Source: Paracoccus sp. Z118 | Lineage (GTDB): Bacteria; Pseudomonadota; Alphaproteobacteria; Rhodobacterales; Rhodobacteraceae | Length of the DNA: 64,000 nt | Assembly (NCBI RefSeq): GCF_019061185.1 | Contig: NZ_JAHQZU010000005.1 | Location: 1 to 64,000 of the forward strand | Direction: 5' to 3' | Shown: in pieces, positions 37,410-46,398 of the stretch | Layout of the letters: each line of letters opens with the position of its first letter | Numbering within the stretch: the first letter of the stretch is position 1 | Notes under the pieces: generated by a model | Database searches by the model: none | The model's input: only the letters and a program-made list of their open reading frames with translations | What the model was told of the DNA's origin: nothing | Translations under genes and position numbers: made by a program

Positions 37410-38324
37410 ATGAAGCGTCTTGTTCTGGCGGCCGTGATGGCGGCGCTGGCCGCGACGGCATCCCCCGCGCGCGAGGCGGTGGACGCCTATGACGGCCTGC
37501 CCGCCCCGCGCCTGACGGAAAACCGCCGCTGCACCGATGACGGCCGCAGCTGCATCGAGGCGGCGACCTATGTCGCCGATGTCTGCACCACGATCGAGCG
37601 CGCGGCGACGGACAACCGGCTGGATCCGCATTTCCTTGCCCGGCTGCTCTGGAAGGAAAGCCTGTTCGAGCCGGACGCCGTGTCCCGCGCGGGCGCGCTG
37701 GGCATCGCCCAGTTCATGCCGGAAACCGCGCGAATCCGAAAACTCGACGATCCGTTCAACCCGGCCAAGGCGATCCACGCCTCGGCCAACTACCTCTCCT
37801 ATCTGTCGCAGGGCTTCGGCAATCTCGGCCTTGCCGCCGTCGCCTATAACGGCGGCGAGGGACGGGCGCAGCGCTTCACCCTCGGCGGCAATGTCCTGCC
37901 GTTCGAGACGCAGGATTACGTCGAGGCGATCACCGGCGTGAACGCCTGGGGCTGGCGCGACAACCCGCCCGGCACGGTCGATCTGCGGCTGGACAAGGAG
38001 CGCCCGTTCCGCGACGCCTGCATCCAGCTTGCCGCGAACCGCACGTTGAAGGAGTTCGGCACGCCCGAGCGGGTCTGGCCGTGGGGCGTAATCCTCGCCT
38101 CGCATCCCAGCCAGTCGGGCGCGCAGTCGCAGGTGAGCCGCCTGAACCGCCAGCTTCGCCCGATCCTCGGCGGCAAGCGCATCAGCTATGTCCGCAAGTC
38201 GCTGACCGGCAACCAGCGCAAGGTCTATACCGCGCAGGTCGGCTATCCCTCGCGGATCGAGGCGGCCGCCTTCTGCAACCAGCTCAAGTCGCTGGGCGGC
38301 CGCTGCATCGTTCTGCGAAACTGA
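37410..38324 (+). CDS. Lytic transglycosylase with SPOR-like C terminus
   Basis: This 304-residue periplasmic enzyme has a signal peptide (about 1-20) and an SLT goose-lysozyme-like domain (about 60-155). The catalytic glutamate is Glu83 in LLWKESLFEPD; GALGIAQFMPETA and AYNGGEGRAQRF are the other family motifs. The last 40 residues (YTAQVGYPSRIEAAAFCNQLKSLGGRCIVLRN region) look like a SPOR domain that would target septal glycan. It cleaves peptidoglycan with formation of 1,6-anhydro-muramyl ends. Confidence 0.92.
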   Translation: MKRLVLAAVMAALAATASPAREAVDAYDGLPAPRLTENRRCTDDGRSCIEAATYVADVCTTIERAATDNRLDPHFLARLLWKESLFEPDAVSRAGALGIAQFMPETARIRKLDDPFNPAKAIHASANYLSYLSQGFGNLGLAAVAYNGGEGRAQRFTLGGNVLPFETQDYVEAITGVNAWGWRDNPPGTVDLRLDKERPFRDACIQLAANRTLKEFGTPERVWPWGVILASHPSQSGAQSQVSRLNRQLRPILGGKRISYVRKSLTGNQRKVYTAQVGYPSRIEAAAFCNQLKSLGGRCIVLRN

Positions 38325-38422
38325 CCTCCGCCCCGCCCATCTTCTGTCCGCAAATATCCTCCGGGGGTCTGGGGGTGGAAAACCCCCAGCGCGGCCTTTC
38401 CGCCGCAGGCCGACGCCGGGGA

Positions 38423-39892
38423 TCACTCGACCCAGCGCACCCCCGTCAGGTCGTTCGCCGGGGTGGGCGAGTTCTCCCACAGCCCCTCGATCTTCGCATT
38501 GGCGACGCCGGTCTTGGCAAGCTGGAACAGCCACGCCACCACATGATCGTCGGCCAGCATCGTCTGCGCCTCGCGCATCAGGGCGCTGCGCTCGGCGGGG
38601 TCGATGGCGGCGGTGAGGCGGCCCATCAGCGCGACGTATTCGGGCTTGGCGTAATGAATATAGTAGTCGGGCCGGGCGTAGATATCGATGTCCATCGGCT
38701 CGACATGGCTGACGATGGTCAGGTCGAAGTCGCCGCCGTTGAACACGGTCTCCAGCCACTGCGCCCATTCCATGTTGGTGATCTCGGTCCCGATCCCGAC
38801 CGCGCGAAGCTGAGCCGCCACGATCTCGCCGCCGCGCCGGGCATAGGGGGGCGGGGGCAGGGCGAGCCGTAGGGTCAGGTCCTGCACCCCCGCCTCGGCC
38901 AGCAGGGCGCGGGCCTGTTCCGGGTCGTGCGGGGATTTCGCGGTCAGGTCGATATAGTCGGGGTGATGCGGCGGGAAGTGGCTGCCGATCGGCGTGCCAT
39001 AGCCGAACATCGCCCCGTCGATGATCGCCTGCCGGTCCACGGCCAGTGCAATCGCCTTGCGCACCCGCACGTCGTCCAGCGGCGGGGCGGCGTTGTTCAT
39101 GGACAGGATCGTCTCGCCCTCGGTCGTGCCGACGATCACCCTGAAGCGCGGATCGGCCTTCAGCTGCTCCAGCGTCTCCGGCGCGGGGTAGTTCGGGAAG
39201 GCGTCCACGTCCTCGGCCATCATCGCGGCGAAGGCGGCGGTCGGGTCGGCGATGAATCGGAAGGTGGCCTGCGTCAGCGCCGGCCGCTCGCCCCAGTAGC
39301 CGTCCCAAGCCTCCAGCGTGATCCGGTCGCCCTGCCGCCAGTCGGCCAGCCGGAACGGGCCGGTGCCGACCGGGCTCACGGCGTTGGTGCCCGCCGAGGC
39401 CGGATCGACCATCACCGCGTCGCCCCAGGCCATCTTGAACGGAAACGCCCCGTCCGGCGCCGCCAAGGTCACGCGGGCGAGGGTGGGGGACACCGCCTCG
39501 ACCGACTCGATCCCCTCGAAAAGCTGCTTCTGCGCGTTGGTGGAATCCTCGGCCCGCGCCCGGTCCAGCGAGAACACCACGTCGTCGGCGGTGAACTCGG
39601 ACCCGTCATGGAAGGTCACGCCGCCCCGCAGGTGGAAGTCATAGACCCGCCCGTCCTCCTTCACGTCCCAACTCGCGGCAAGGCCGGGCCGGATCGAGCC
39701 GTCGGGGCCGAAGCGGGTCAGACCCTCGAACAGGTTGGCATAGGTCACCTCGTCGATGGCCGCCGCCGCGCCCGCGGTCGGGTCCAGCATCGGCGGCTCC
39801 AGCACCATGCCGAGCGTGATCGTGTCGCGCGCCAGCGCCGGCCCGGCCAGCGCGGCCAGCGTGGCGGCAGTCGTCAGAGCCAAGCGGATCAT
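38423..39892 (-). CDS. Dpp/Opp-family ABC substrate-binding protein
   Basis: This 489-residue periplasmic protein has a signal peptide (1-21, cut after ALA). The SBP family 5 signature TYANLFEGLTRFGPDG is near residue 50, followed by FHLRGGVTFHDGSEFTADDVVFSLDRA. The ligand is probably a short peptide or similar solute. The only Dpp-type permeases and ATPase in the window lie 3 kb further along the same strand, so it may be their binding protein. It is preceded by pcs. Confidence 0.93.
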   Translation of the reverse strand: MIRLALTTAATLAALAGPALARDTITLGMVLEPPMLDPTAGAAAAIDEVTYANLFEGLTRFGPDGSIRPGLAASWDVKEDGRVYDFHLRGGVTFHDGSEFTADDVVFSLDRARAEDSTNAQKQLFEGIESVEAVSPTLARVTLAAPDGAFPFKMAWGDAVMVDPASAGTNAVSPVGTGPFRLADWRQGDRITLEAWDGYWGERPALTQATFRFIADPTAAFAAMMAEDVDAFPNYPAPETLEQLKADPRFRVIVGTTEGETILSMNNAAPPLDDVRVRKAIALAVDRQAIIDGAMFGYGTPIGSHFPPHHPDYIDLTAKSPHDPEQARALLAEAGVQDLTLRLALPPPPYARRGGEIVAAQLRAVGIGTEITNMEWAQWLETVFNGGDFDLTIVSHVEPMDIDIYARPDYYIHYAKPEYVALMGRLTAAIDPAERSALMREAQTMLADDHVVAWLFQLAKTGVANAKIEGLWENSPTPANDLTGVRWVE

Positions 39893-39990
39893 CGGTTTCC
39901 CCCCTGTCCGGCCGAATGCTGCGCGGTTTCGCGGGCTGCAACGTGGCGGCAAACCCGCGCCCGATCAAGTGCGCCGTTGAAATGCCCCGG

Positions 39991-40701
39991 TCAGGGCCGC
40001 TGTTCGCGGCCCCTGCGCTCGGGGATGATCTGCTGAAGCGGCCCCGCCAGCATCAGCCAGACCGAGGTGATCATCAGCCCCCACAAGGCCCAGCTCTGCG
40101 GGTGAAAATCCACTGCGATGGCCCAGACGGCAAAACCCACCCAGGCGGCCATCATGGGCAGCGACACCTCGCGCCAGCGTTCGGTGCGGACAGGATGGAT
40201 GAACTTGACCGGCAGGAACATCGCGATGGTCAGCACGATCACCACGACCACGATGACCCAGTGCGCGGGCTTCAGCGCGAACAGCACCAGCACCAGCATG
40301 TTCCAGCAGGCCGGGAACCCCGCGAAGCTGTTGTCCCGCGTCTTCATCCTCGTGTCGGCCATGTAGATGATCGAGCCATAGACGATGGCGATGGCGCAGA
40401 CCCAGCCGGTCCAGCCCGGCAGCAGCCCCGACTGGAACAGCGCGAAGGCCGGGATGAAGATCCACGTCATGTAGTCGATCATCAGGTCCATCACCACGCC
40501 GTCCAGCGTGGGCCAGTTGGCCTTGACGCCGTAGCGGCGGGCCAGCGGCCCGTCGATGCCGTCCACGATCATGGCGGCGATCAGCCAGATGAACATGGCC
40601 GACCAGCGCCCCTGGACCGCCGCCAGGATCGCCAGCAGCGCCAGCACCGCGCCGGTGGCGGTCAGCAGGTGGACGGACAGGGCTTGAAAGCGTTCCTTCA
40701 T
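39991..40701 (-). CDS. pcs: Phosphatidylcholine synthase
   Basis: This 236-residue integral membrane enzyme condenses CDP-diacylglycerol and choline directly. The CDP-alcohol phosphotransferase motif is visible as DGIDGPLARRYG followed by LDGVVMDLMID. About eight hydrophobic segments span the protein. The Pcs pathway is typical of alphaproteobacteria with phosphatidylcholine. The start at 40701 is the first ATG of the conserved part. Confidence 0.93.
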   Translation of the reverse strand: MKERFQALSVHLLTATGAVLALLAILAAVQGRWSAMFIWLIAAMIVDGIDGPLARRYGVKANWPTLDGVVMDLMIDYMTWIFIPAFALFQSGLLPGWTGWVCAIAIVYGSIIYMADTRMKTRDNSFAGFPACWNMLVLVLFALKPAHWVIVVVVIVLTIAMFLPVKFIHPVRTERWREVSLPMMAAWVGFAVWAIAVDFHPQSWALWGLMITSVWLMLAGPLQQIIPERRGREQRP

Positions 40702-40816
40702 CCGGCCGGTTGTCGCATCGGCGGGGGCGCGGCGCAATGCCGCCCTGCGCGGCGCGGGGTTTCGGAACCCGGCCCGAGCGCCTAGATAACAGGCAGACCC
40801 TGACTGGAGGCCGCCG

Positions 40817-41698
40817 ATGGACGACACGACGCCCGCACCCGCCCCATCCGCGACGGAAAAGCTGGCGGCCAGGCCTGCGACGGTCGGCCCCGGTTCCGCC
40901 AAGCCGACCCTTCCCGACGCCCAGACCGTCACGCAGGTCCGCCACTGGACCGACTGGCTGATGTCGTTCCGCTGCACGCGCCCGGCCTCGCTGCGGTTCC
41001 GCTCGGGCGAGTTCGTGATGCTCGGTCTGCCGGGCGAGGACGGCAAGCCGATCCTGCGCGCCTATTCCATCGCCTCGCCGTCGTGGGACGAGGAACTGGA
41101 GTTCTATTCCATCAAGGTGCCGGACGGCCCGCTGACCTCGCGGCTCAAGAACATCCGCGAGGGCGACCAGATCATCCTGCGGCCCAAGCCGGTCGGAACG
41201 CTGGTGCTGGATGCGCTGCTGCCGGGCAAGCGGCTGTGGTTCCTCGCCACCGGCACCGGCATCGCCCCCTTCGCCAGCCTGCTGCGCGACCCCGACACGT
41301 TCGAGCGGTATGAGCAGGTCGTGCTGATGCATACCTGCCGCCAGGTGTCGGAACTCGCCTATGGCCGCGATCTGGTGGAAAGCCTCGCGGATGATCCGCT
41401 GCTGTCCGAGATGTTCGGCGAGGGGTTCGCCGACCGGCTGCACTACTATCCGACGACCACCCGCGAGGAATGGCCGATCATGGGGCGGATCACCGACAAC
41501 CTGACCTCGGGCAGGGTGTTCGCCGATCTCGGCCTGCCGCCGATGAACCCCGCCGACGACCGGGCGATGGTCTGCGGCAGCCTCGCCTTCAACACCGACG
41601 CCAAGAAGGTGCTGGAGGGGTTCGGCCTGCACGAAGGGGCCAACAGCGATCCGCGCGAGTTCGTGGTGGAAAAGGCGTTCGTGGGCGAGGGGGTCTGA
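40817..41698 (+). CDS. fpr: Ferredoxin/flavodoxin-NADP+ reductase
   Basis: This 293-residue flavoenzyme passes electrons between NADPH and ferredoxin or flavodoxin. RAYSIASPSWDEELEFYSIK binds FAD, LATGTGIAPFASLLRD binds NADP and MVCGS is near the end. The C-terminal AFVGEGV is typical of the bacterial subclass II enzymes of Rhodobacter. The first 35 residues (Pro/Ala-rich) are a variable lead. It is divergent from pcs. Confidence 0.94.
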   Translation: MDDTTPAPAPSATEKLAARPATVGPGSAKPTLPDAQTVTQVRHWTDWLMSFRCTRPASLRFRSGEFVMLGLPGEDGKPILRAYSIASPSWDEELEFYSIKVPDGPLTSRLKNIREGDQIILRPKPVGTLVLDALLPGKRLWFLATGTGIAPFASLLRDPDTFERYEQVVLMHTCRQVSELAYGRDLVESLADDPLLSEMFGEGFADRLHYYPTTTREEWPIMGRITDNLTSGRVFADLGLPPMNPADDRAMVCGSLAFNTDAKKVLEGFGLHEGANSDPREFVVEKAFVGEGV

Positions 41699-41777
41699 AC
41701 CCCCGCGCGGGGCGTGGATGGAACCCACGGGTTCGCGGGCCGTTCTCACCAGGACCCATGCAGCCCTGGAGAGACCG

Positions 41778-42635
41778 ATGAAACCCGCATTGATCGCCGC
41801 CCTCGTGGGGCTGGCCGCGCCCGCCGCCCTGCTGGCCCAGACCGCAACCGCGCCGGCTGACACCGCGACCGGGGCCATGCCCGCCGACAGCTCGCAGCCG
41901 ACCACCGGCACGATGCCTGACTCCTCGGCCGGGGACGCCGCCCCGGCGGGCGCATCCACGGACAGCGCAGCCGGCACGACCGAAGCCCCGACTGCCGTTA
42001 CCGGCGCTGACGCTGCGCCGGGCACTGGGCTTGTGGATGGCGGCCCGACCGAGGCGCCCACCGCCGTCACGGGAGCGGACGCCGCAGCCGCATCCGGTGC
42101 CCAGCCCGCAGGCGACGGCGCAACGCCCGCAAACCCGGTGACATCGCAACCGGCGGCGAGCAGCGATGCCGCCGCCGCGCAGCCCGGCGCTTCTGCCGAC
42201 GCGGACGCCCCGGCGGCCGAGGTGCAGGAACTCGTCAACCAGATCGCCAGCGGCGGCATGTTCGAGATCCGGTCCAGCGAGATCGCGCTGGAACGCAGCA
42301 CCGACCCCGAGGTGCAGGACTTCGCGCAGACGATGATCCGCGATCACGGCTCGATCATGGAGGAGCTGGAGGTGCTTGCCGCCGCCCGGAACCTGACCGT
42401 GCCGACCGAGCTCTCCGGCCCGCCCGCCGAGCATCTGCGGGCCGTCGAAGACGCGGACGCCGCCGAGATCGACGAGGTCTATCTCGATCATCAGGCGCAG
42501 GCGCATGCGGAAACGCTGGAACTGCTGGAGCCGTGGACGATCGAGCCCGAGGATGCGGGACTTGGCGCCTTCGCGCAGAAGACCCTTCAGGCAGTGACCA
42601 CCCACGCCGAGCGGCTGGACACGCTGCGCGACTGA
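41778..42635 (+). CDS. Secreted DUF4142 protein with low-complexity linker
   Basis: This 285-residue protein has a signal peptide (1-20, cut near LLA-QT) and an Ala/Thr/Pro-rich linker (about 25-150). A C-terminal helical DUF4142 domain (about 153-285) contains FEIRSSEIALERSTDPEVQDFAQTMIRDH. The family looks ferritin-like, but its function is not established. The linker contains an exact 13-residue duplication, TEAPTAVTGADAA (41979-42017 and 42048-42086). GGAGAGA precedes the ATG. Confidence 0.88.
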   Translation: MKPALIAALVGLAAPAALLAQTATAPADTATGAMPADSSQPTTGTMPDSSAGDAAPAGASTDSAAGTTEAPTAVTGADAAPGTGLVDGGPTEAPTAVTGADAAAASGAQPAGDGATPANPVTSQPAASSDAAAAQPGASADADAPAAEVQELVNQIASGGMFEIRSSEIALERSTDPEVQDFAQTMIRDHGSIMEELEVLAAARNLTVPTELSGPPAEHLRAVEDADAAEIDEVYLDHQAQAHAETLELLEPWTIEPEDAGLGAFAQKTLQAVTTHAERLDTLRD

Positions 42636-42781
42636 CCGCGCCGCCATCCTGACGGGGCGCCGGAGCCTTCGGGCTGCGGCGCTCTTTCGCATCGCCCCGC
42701 CTAGCCTGTGCAAAGGCGCCGCGTTGACACTGCCCGCCGCCGCGCCCATGTTCCCGCCCCACATCTGCCAAAGGTCGCCCC

Positions 42782-45445
42782 ATGCCCGTCGTCGTCGTCG
42801 AATCCCCGGCCAAGGCCAAGACAATCAACAAGTATCTGGGCGACGATTACACCGTTCTCGCCTCGTTCGGGCATGTCCGCGACCTGCCGCCCAAGGACGG
42901 CTCGGTCGATACCGACGCCGATTTCGCGATGAAATGGGAAGTCGCGGCGGATTCCAAGAAGCACGTCAAAGCGATCAAGGACGCGCTGGCGTCGGACCCG
43001 AACCTGATCCTCGCCACCGACCCCGACCGCGAGGGCGAGGCGATTTCATGGCATCTGCGCGAGGCGCTGGCGTCCTCGCTGAAGAAGGGCGCGCAGGTCA
43101 GCCGCGTCACCTTCAACGCGATCACCAAGAACGCCGTGACCGAGGCGATGGCGAACCCGCGCGAGATCGACCAGCCGCTGGTGGATGCCTATCTGGCCCG
43201 CCGGGCACTGGACTACCTCGTCGGCTTCAACCTGTCGCCGGTGCTGTGGCGCAAGCTGCCCGGCGCGAAGTCGGCAGGGCGCGTCCAGTCGGTCGCCCTG
43301 CGGATCATCGTGGACCGCGAGATGGAGATCGAGGCGTTCCGCGCCCGCGAATACTGGTCCGTCCACGCCACGCTGGCGACGCCGAACGGCGCGGAATACC
43401 GGGCGGCGCTGGTGACCTATGCGGGCAAGAAGCTGGAACGCTACGACCTCGCCAACGAGGAGCAGGCGGCGCTTGCCGTCAGCGCGGTGCAGTCGCGCGA
43501 CCTGACGGTGACCTCGGTCGCCTCGAAACCCGCCAGCCGCAATCCGTGGCCGCCCTTCATGACCTCGACCCTCCAGCAGGAGGCGAGCCGCAAGCTGGGC
43601 CTCGGCGCCCGCGCCTGCATGTCGGCGGCGCAGCGGCTGTATGAAGCGGGCTACATCACCTACATGCGGACCGACGGCATCGACATGGCGCCCGAGGCGG
43701 TCATGGCCGCCCGCGACGCGATCAAGGCGCGGTTCGGCGCGGATTACGTGCCGAAATCGCCGCGCATGTACAAGAACAAGGCCAAGAACGCGCAGGAAGC
43801 GCATGAGTGCATCCGGCCCACCGACATGATGCTGTCCCCCGACAAGCTGAACGTCGAGCCGGAGCAGCGCAAGCTCTACGACCTGATCTGGAAGCGCACG
43901 CTCGCGTCCCAGATGGAAGCCGCGCGGATGGAGCGCACGACGGTCGAGATCGGCTCGGCTGACGGACAGGTCGGCCTGCGCGCCAACGGTCAGGTGATGC
44001 TGTTCGACGGCTTCCTGCGCGTCTACGATCAGGGCCGCGATGACGAGGATGACGAGGACAGCGCCCGCCTGCCGGCCATCGCGCAGGGCGAGGCTGCCGC
44101 CAAGCGCGAGGTGACGCCCGAACAGCACTTCACCCAGCCGCCGCCCCGCTACACCGAGGCGACTCTGGTCAAGCGGATGGAGGAACTCGGCATCGGCCGC
44201 CCGTCCACCTACGCCAGCATCGTCACGACCATTCAGGACCGCGATTACGTCCGCAAGGACAAGAACCGCCTGATCCCCGAGGACAAGGGGCGGCTGGTGA
44301 CGGTGTTCCTGACCCGCTACTTCCCGCGCTACGTCAGCTACGATTTCACCGCCGATATGGAAGGGGAACTCGACGACATCAGCGGCGGCAACCGCGAATA
44401 TCGCGAGGTGCTGCGGCGGTTCTGGCGCGACTTCTCGGCCGCGCTGGAGGGGACGAGCGAGCTTCGCATCTCGGAAGTGCTGACGGCGATCGACGATGCG
44501 CTTGCGCCGCATCTTTACCCCCCGCGCGCCGATGGTGGCGATCCGCGCGAATGCCCGCTCTGCGGCCAGGGGCGTCTGAACCTGAAGACCGCGCGGTCCG
44601 GCGGCGCCTTCGTCGGCTGCACCAACTATCCCGAATGCCGCTACACGCGCCCGCTCTCCGGCGCCGAGGGCGAGGTGATGGGCGACGTGGTGCTGGGCCA
44701 GGACCCGGACGGGCTGGAGATCAGCCTGAAGAACGGCCGCTTCGGGCCTTACGTCCAGCGCGGCGAGGCGTCGGCGGAACAGCCGAAGCCGCCCCGCGCG
44801 TCGATCCCCAAGGGCTGGGAGGTCGGCGCAATGGATCTGGAAAAGGCGCTGATGCTGCTGGACCTGCCGCGCGAGATCGGCCCGCATCCCGAGGACGGCG
44901 TGATGATCGAGGCGTCGATCGGGCGCTACGGGCCGTATGTGAAGCACGGCCCGAAATACGCCAACCTGCCCGAGGTAGACGAGGTGTTCACCATCGGCAT
45001 GAACCGCGCCGTCGAGGTGCTGGCGTCGAAGCCCCAGCGCGGACGGGCTGCCGCCGCGCCGCTGGCGGAACTGGGCGAGCATCCCGAGGGCGGCGCGGTG
45101 CAGGTGCTCAGCGGGCGCTTCGGGCCCTATGTGAAATGGGGCAAGGTCAACGCCACCCTGCCGCGCGACATGGCGCCCGAGTCGGTGACGATGGATCAGG
45201 CGCTGGAACTGATCGCGGCGAAAGCGGCGAAGGGCGGCAAGAAGGCCGCGCCGAAAAAGGCGGCGGCGAAGAAGCCCGCCGCGAAGAAGCCCGCCGCGAA
45301 GGCTGCGGCCACCAAGGCGGCGGCGAAGAAGCCGGCGGTCAGGAAGGCGACAACGAAAGCGGCGGAGGGCGAGCCTGCCGCAAAGCCCGCCCCCAAGACC
45401 GCCGCCCGCAAGGCCCCCACTCGGAAGGCCGCAGGCGAGACTTAG
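42782..45445 (+). CDS. topA: DNA topoisomerase I (type IA)
   Basis: TopA, 887 residues, relaxes negative supercoils. The Toprim domain starts the protein (VVVVESPAKAKTINKYL) with DPDREGEA as its metal site. The active tyrosine is Tyr294 in GYITYMRTDG. One four-cysteine zinc finger is near residues 583-623 (CPLCG...GCTNYPEC). Glycine-rich topoisomerase-C-terminal repeats (GRFGPYV, GRYGPYV, GRFGPYV) follow, and the last 65 residues are a Lys/Ala/Pro repeat that should increase DNA affinity. Confidence 0.97.
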   Translation: MPVVVVESPAKAKTINKYLGDDYTVLASFGHVRDLPPKDGSVDTDADFAMKWEVAADSKKHVKAIKDALASDPNLILATDPDREGEAISWHLREALASSLKKGAQVSRVTFNAITKNAVTEAMANPREIDQPLVDAYLARRALDYLVGFNLSPVLWRKLPGAKSAGRVQSVALRIIVDREMEIEAFRAREYWSVHATLATPNGAEYRAALVTYAGKKLERYDLANEEQAALAVSAVQSRDLTVTSVASKPASRNPWPPFMTSTLQQEASRKLGLGARACMSAAQRLYEAGYITYMRTDGIDMAPEAVMAARDAIKARFGADYVPKSPRMYKNKAKNAQEAHECIRPTDMMLSPDKLNVEPEQRKLYDLIWKRTLASQMEAARMERTTVEIGSADGQVGLRANGQVMLFDGFLRVYDQGRDDEDDEDSARLPAIAQGEAAAKREVTPEQHFTQPPPRYTEATLVKRMEELGIGRPSTYASIVTTIQDRDYVRKDKNRLIPEDKGRLVTVFLTRYFPRYVSYDFTADMEGELDDISGGNREYREVLRRFWRDFSAALEGTSELRISEVLTAIDDALAPHLYPPRADGGDPRECPLCGQGRLNLKTARSGGAFVGCTNYPECRYTRPLSGAEGEVMGDVVLGQDPDGLEISLKNGRFGPYVQRGEASAEQPKPPRASIPKGWEVGAMDLEKALMLLDLPREIGPHPEDGVMIEASIGRYGPYVKHGPKYANLPEVDEVFTIGMNRAVEVLASKPQRGRAAAAPLAELGEHPEGGAVQVLSGRFGPYVKWGKVNATLPRDMAPESVTMDQALELIAAKAAKGGKKAAPKKAAAKKPAAKKPAAKAAATKAAAKKPAVRKATTKAAEGEPAAKPAPKTAARKAPTRKAAGET

Positions 45446-45505
45446 GTTTGTCAGGTCCGTGGCAGGGAATACCTTGCCCCGGCCGCGCTGCCGCATCGAA
45501 CCATC

Positions 45506-45534
45506 GTTGCCGCGGACATGCGGCAACCCGTTTC
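45506..45534 (+). terminator. Weak terminator after topA
   Basis: GTTGCCGC (45506-45513) pairs perfectly with GCGGCAAC (45520-45527) around GGACAT, followed by CCGTTT. The T-run is short. Confidence 0.5.
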
Positions 45535-45592
45535 CGCGGCGCGGCGTTGCTTACCGGATACGCTTGCTCCGAACTCACGAAAGGCCGCCGAC

Positions 45593-45964
45593 ATGAAATC
45601 GCTGCTGCCCGCCGCCCTGCTGCTGTCGGCGCTCGCCGCACCCACGCTTGCGGAAACCACGTCGGCCGAGCCGGCTCCGGTCGCGGCGCAGGACCAGATC
45701 CTTTCCGTGACCTACGTCTGCCCGGACAGCGAGACGCTGGACGCCGTGTTCCTCAACACCGCCGCAGGCAACAGCTACGCCGTGCTGCGGCTGGGCGAGG
45801 AACTGCTGCCGATGCAGGTCGCCATCTCGGCCTCGGGCGCCCGTTACACGGCGATCCTGCCCGACGATGACCGGGTGTTCTGGACCAAGGGCGACACGGC
45901 CAACCTCTTCGCGGGGCCGAATGGCGACGAGACGCTGCTGGCGGACTGCATGGCGCAGAACTGA
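45593..45964 (+). CDS. MliC/PliC-type lysozyme inhibitor
   Basis: This 123-residue exported protein has a signal peptide (1-20, cut at TLA-ET). The rest matches the MliC family of c-type lysozyme inhibitors: TYVCPDSETLDAVFLN at the N-terminal half, WTKGDTANLF near the end and a second cysteine in LLADC. It should sit in the periplasm and protect peptidoglycan from host or predator lysozyme. The distance from topA (147 bases) suggests its own promoter. Confidence 0.82.
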   Translation: MKSLLPAALLLSALAAPTLAETTSAEPAPVAAQDQILSVTYVCPDSETLDAVFLNTAAGNSYAVLRLGEELLPMQVAISASGARYTAILPDDDRVFWTKGDTANLFAGPNGDETLLADCMAQN

Positions 45965-45965
45965 C

Positions 45966-46313
45966 CTAGCCCCGCAGCCATTGCCGCAGGGCCACGGCGT
46001 TGTTGTGGTCCTCGTCCTTGGCGGCATAGACCAGCGTCACCGGGCCGTCCTTCAGCATCCCGCGCAGCTCGGCCAGGGGTTCCCCGGCGTCTTCCAGCTC
46101 CGCCGCGTAGCGCCGCTGGAACTCCGTCCATTTCGCCGGGTCGTGGCCGAACCACTTGCGCAGCTTCGAGCTTGGCGCGATCTCCTTGAGCCATGCGTCG
46201 ATTTGCAGCTCGTCCTTCGCCACCCCGCGCGGCCACATGCGATCGACCAGCACCCGCTGGCCGTCGCCGTCACCCGGCGGCTCGTAGGCGCGTTTGACAC
46301 GCATCTCGTGCAT
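45966..46313 (-). CDS. DUF488 family protein
   Basis: This 115-residue protein matches DUF488: VKRAYEPPGDGDGQRVLVDRMWPRGV, then WFGHDPAKWTEFQRRYAAEL and VTLVYAAKDEDHNNAVALRQWL. Family function is unknown; it is a small soluble protein. The stop lies only one base from the MliC stop on the opposite strand, so the two genes converge tightly. The start at 46313 has GGGGG upstream; a start three codons later is also possible. Confidence 0.9.
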   Translation of the reverse strand: MHEMRVKRAYEPPGDGDGQRVLVDRMWPRGVAKDELQIDAWLKEIAPSSKLRKWFGHDPAKWTEFQRRYAAELEDAGEPLAELRGMLKDGPVTLVYAAKDEDHNNAVALRQWLRG

Positions 46314-46343
46314 CGCTTCACCCCCCACTGGCGCCGGTCCAGA

Positions 46344-46372
46344 TTGACACATGCGCGCGCACCAGCCAAACA
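46344..46372 (+). promoter_or_regulatory. Candidate promoter of scoAB
   Basis: ATTGACA gives a perfect -35 TTGACA (46344-46349); 17 bases later CAAACA (46367-46372) is a poor -10. It is placed 27 bases before scoA. Confidence 0.4.
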
Positions 46373-46398
46373 GATTGGCGACGAGACGGAGGGGACTG

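Noticed and set aside
45230..45440. Tandem repeat at the end of topA
   Set aside because: It encodes the Lys/Ala/Pro-rich tail common to topoisomerase I in this group and is part of the coding sequence.
43046..45526. Open frame of 826 codons on the minus strand opposite topA
   Set aside because: It is antisense to a clear topoisomerase gene; its His/Arg/Leu-rich sequence is the usual by-product of high-GC codon use.
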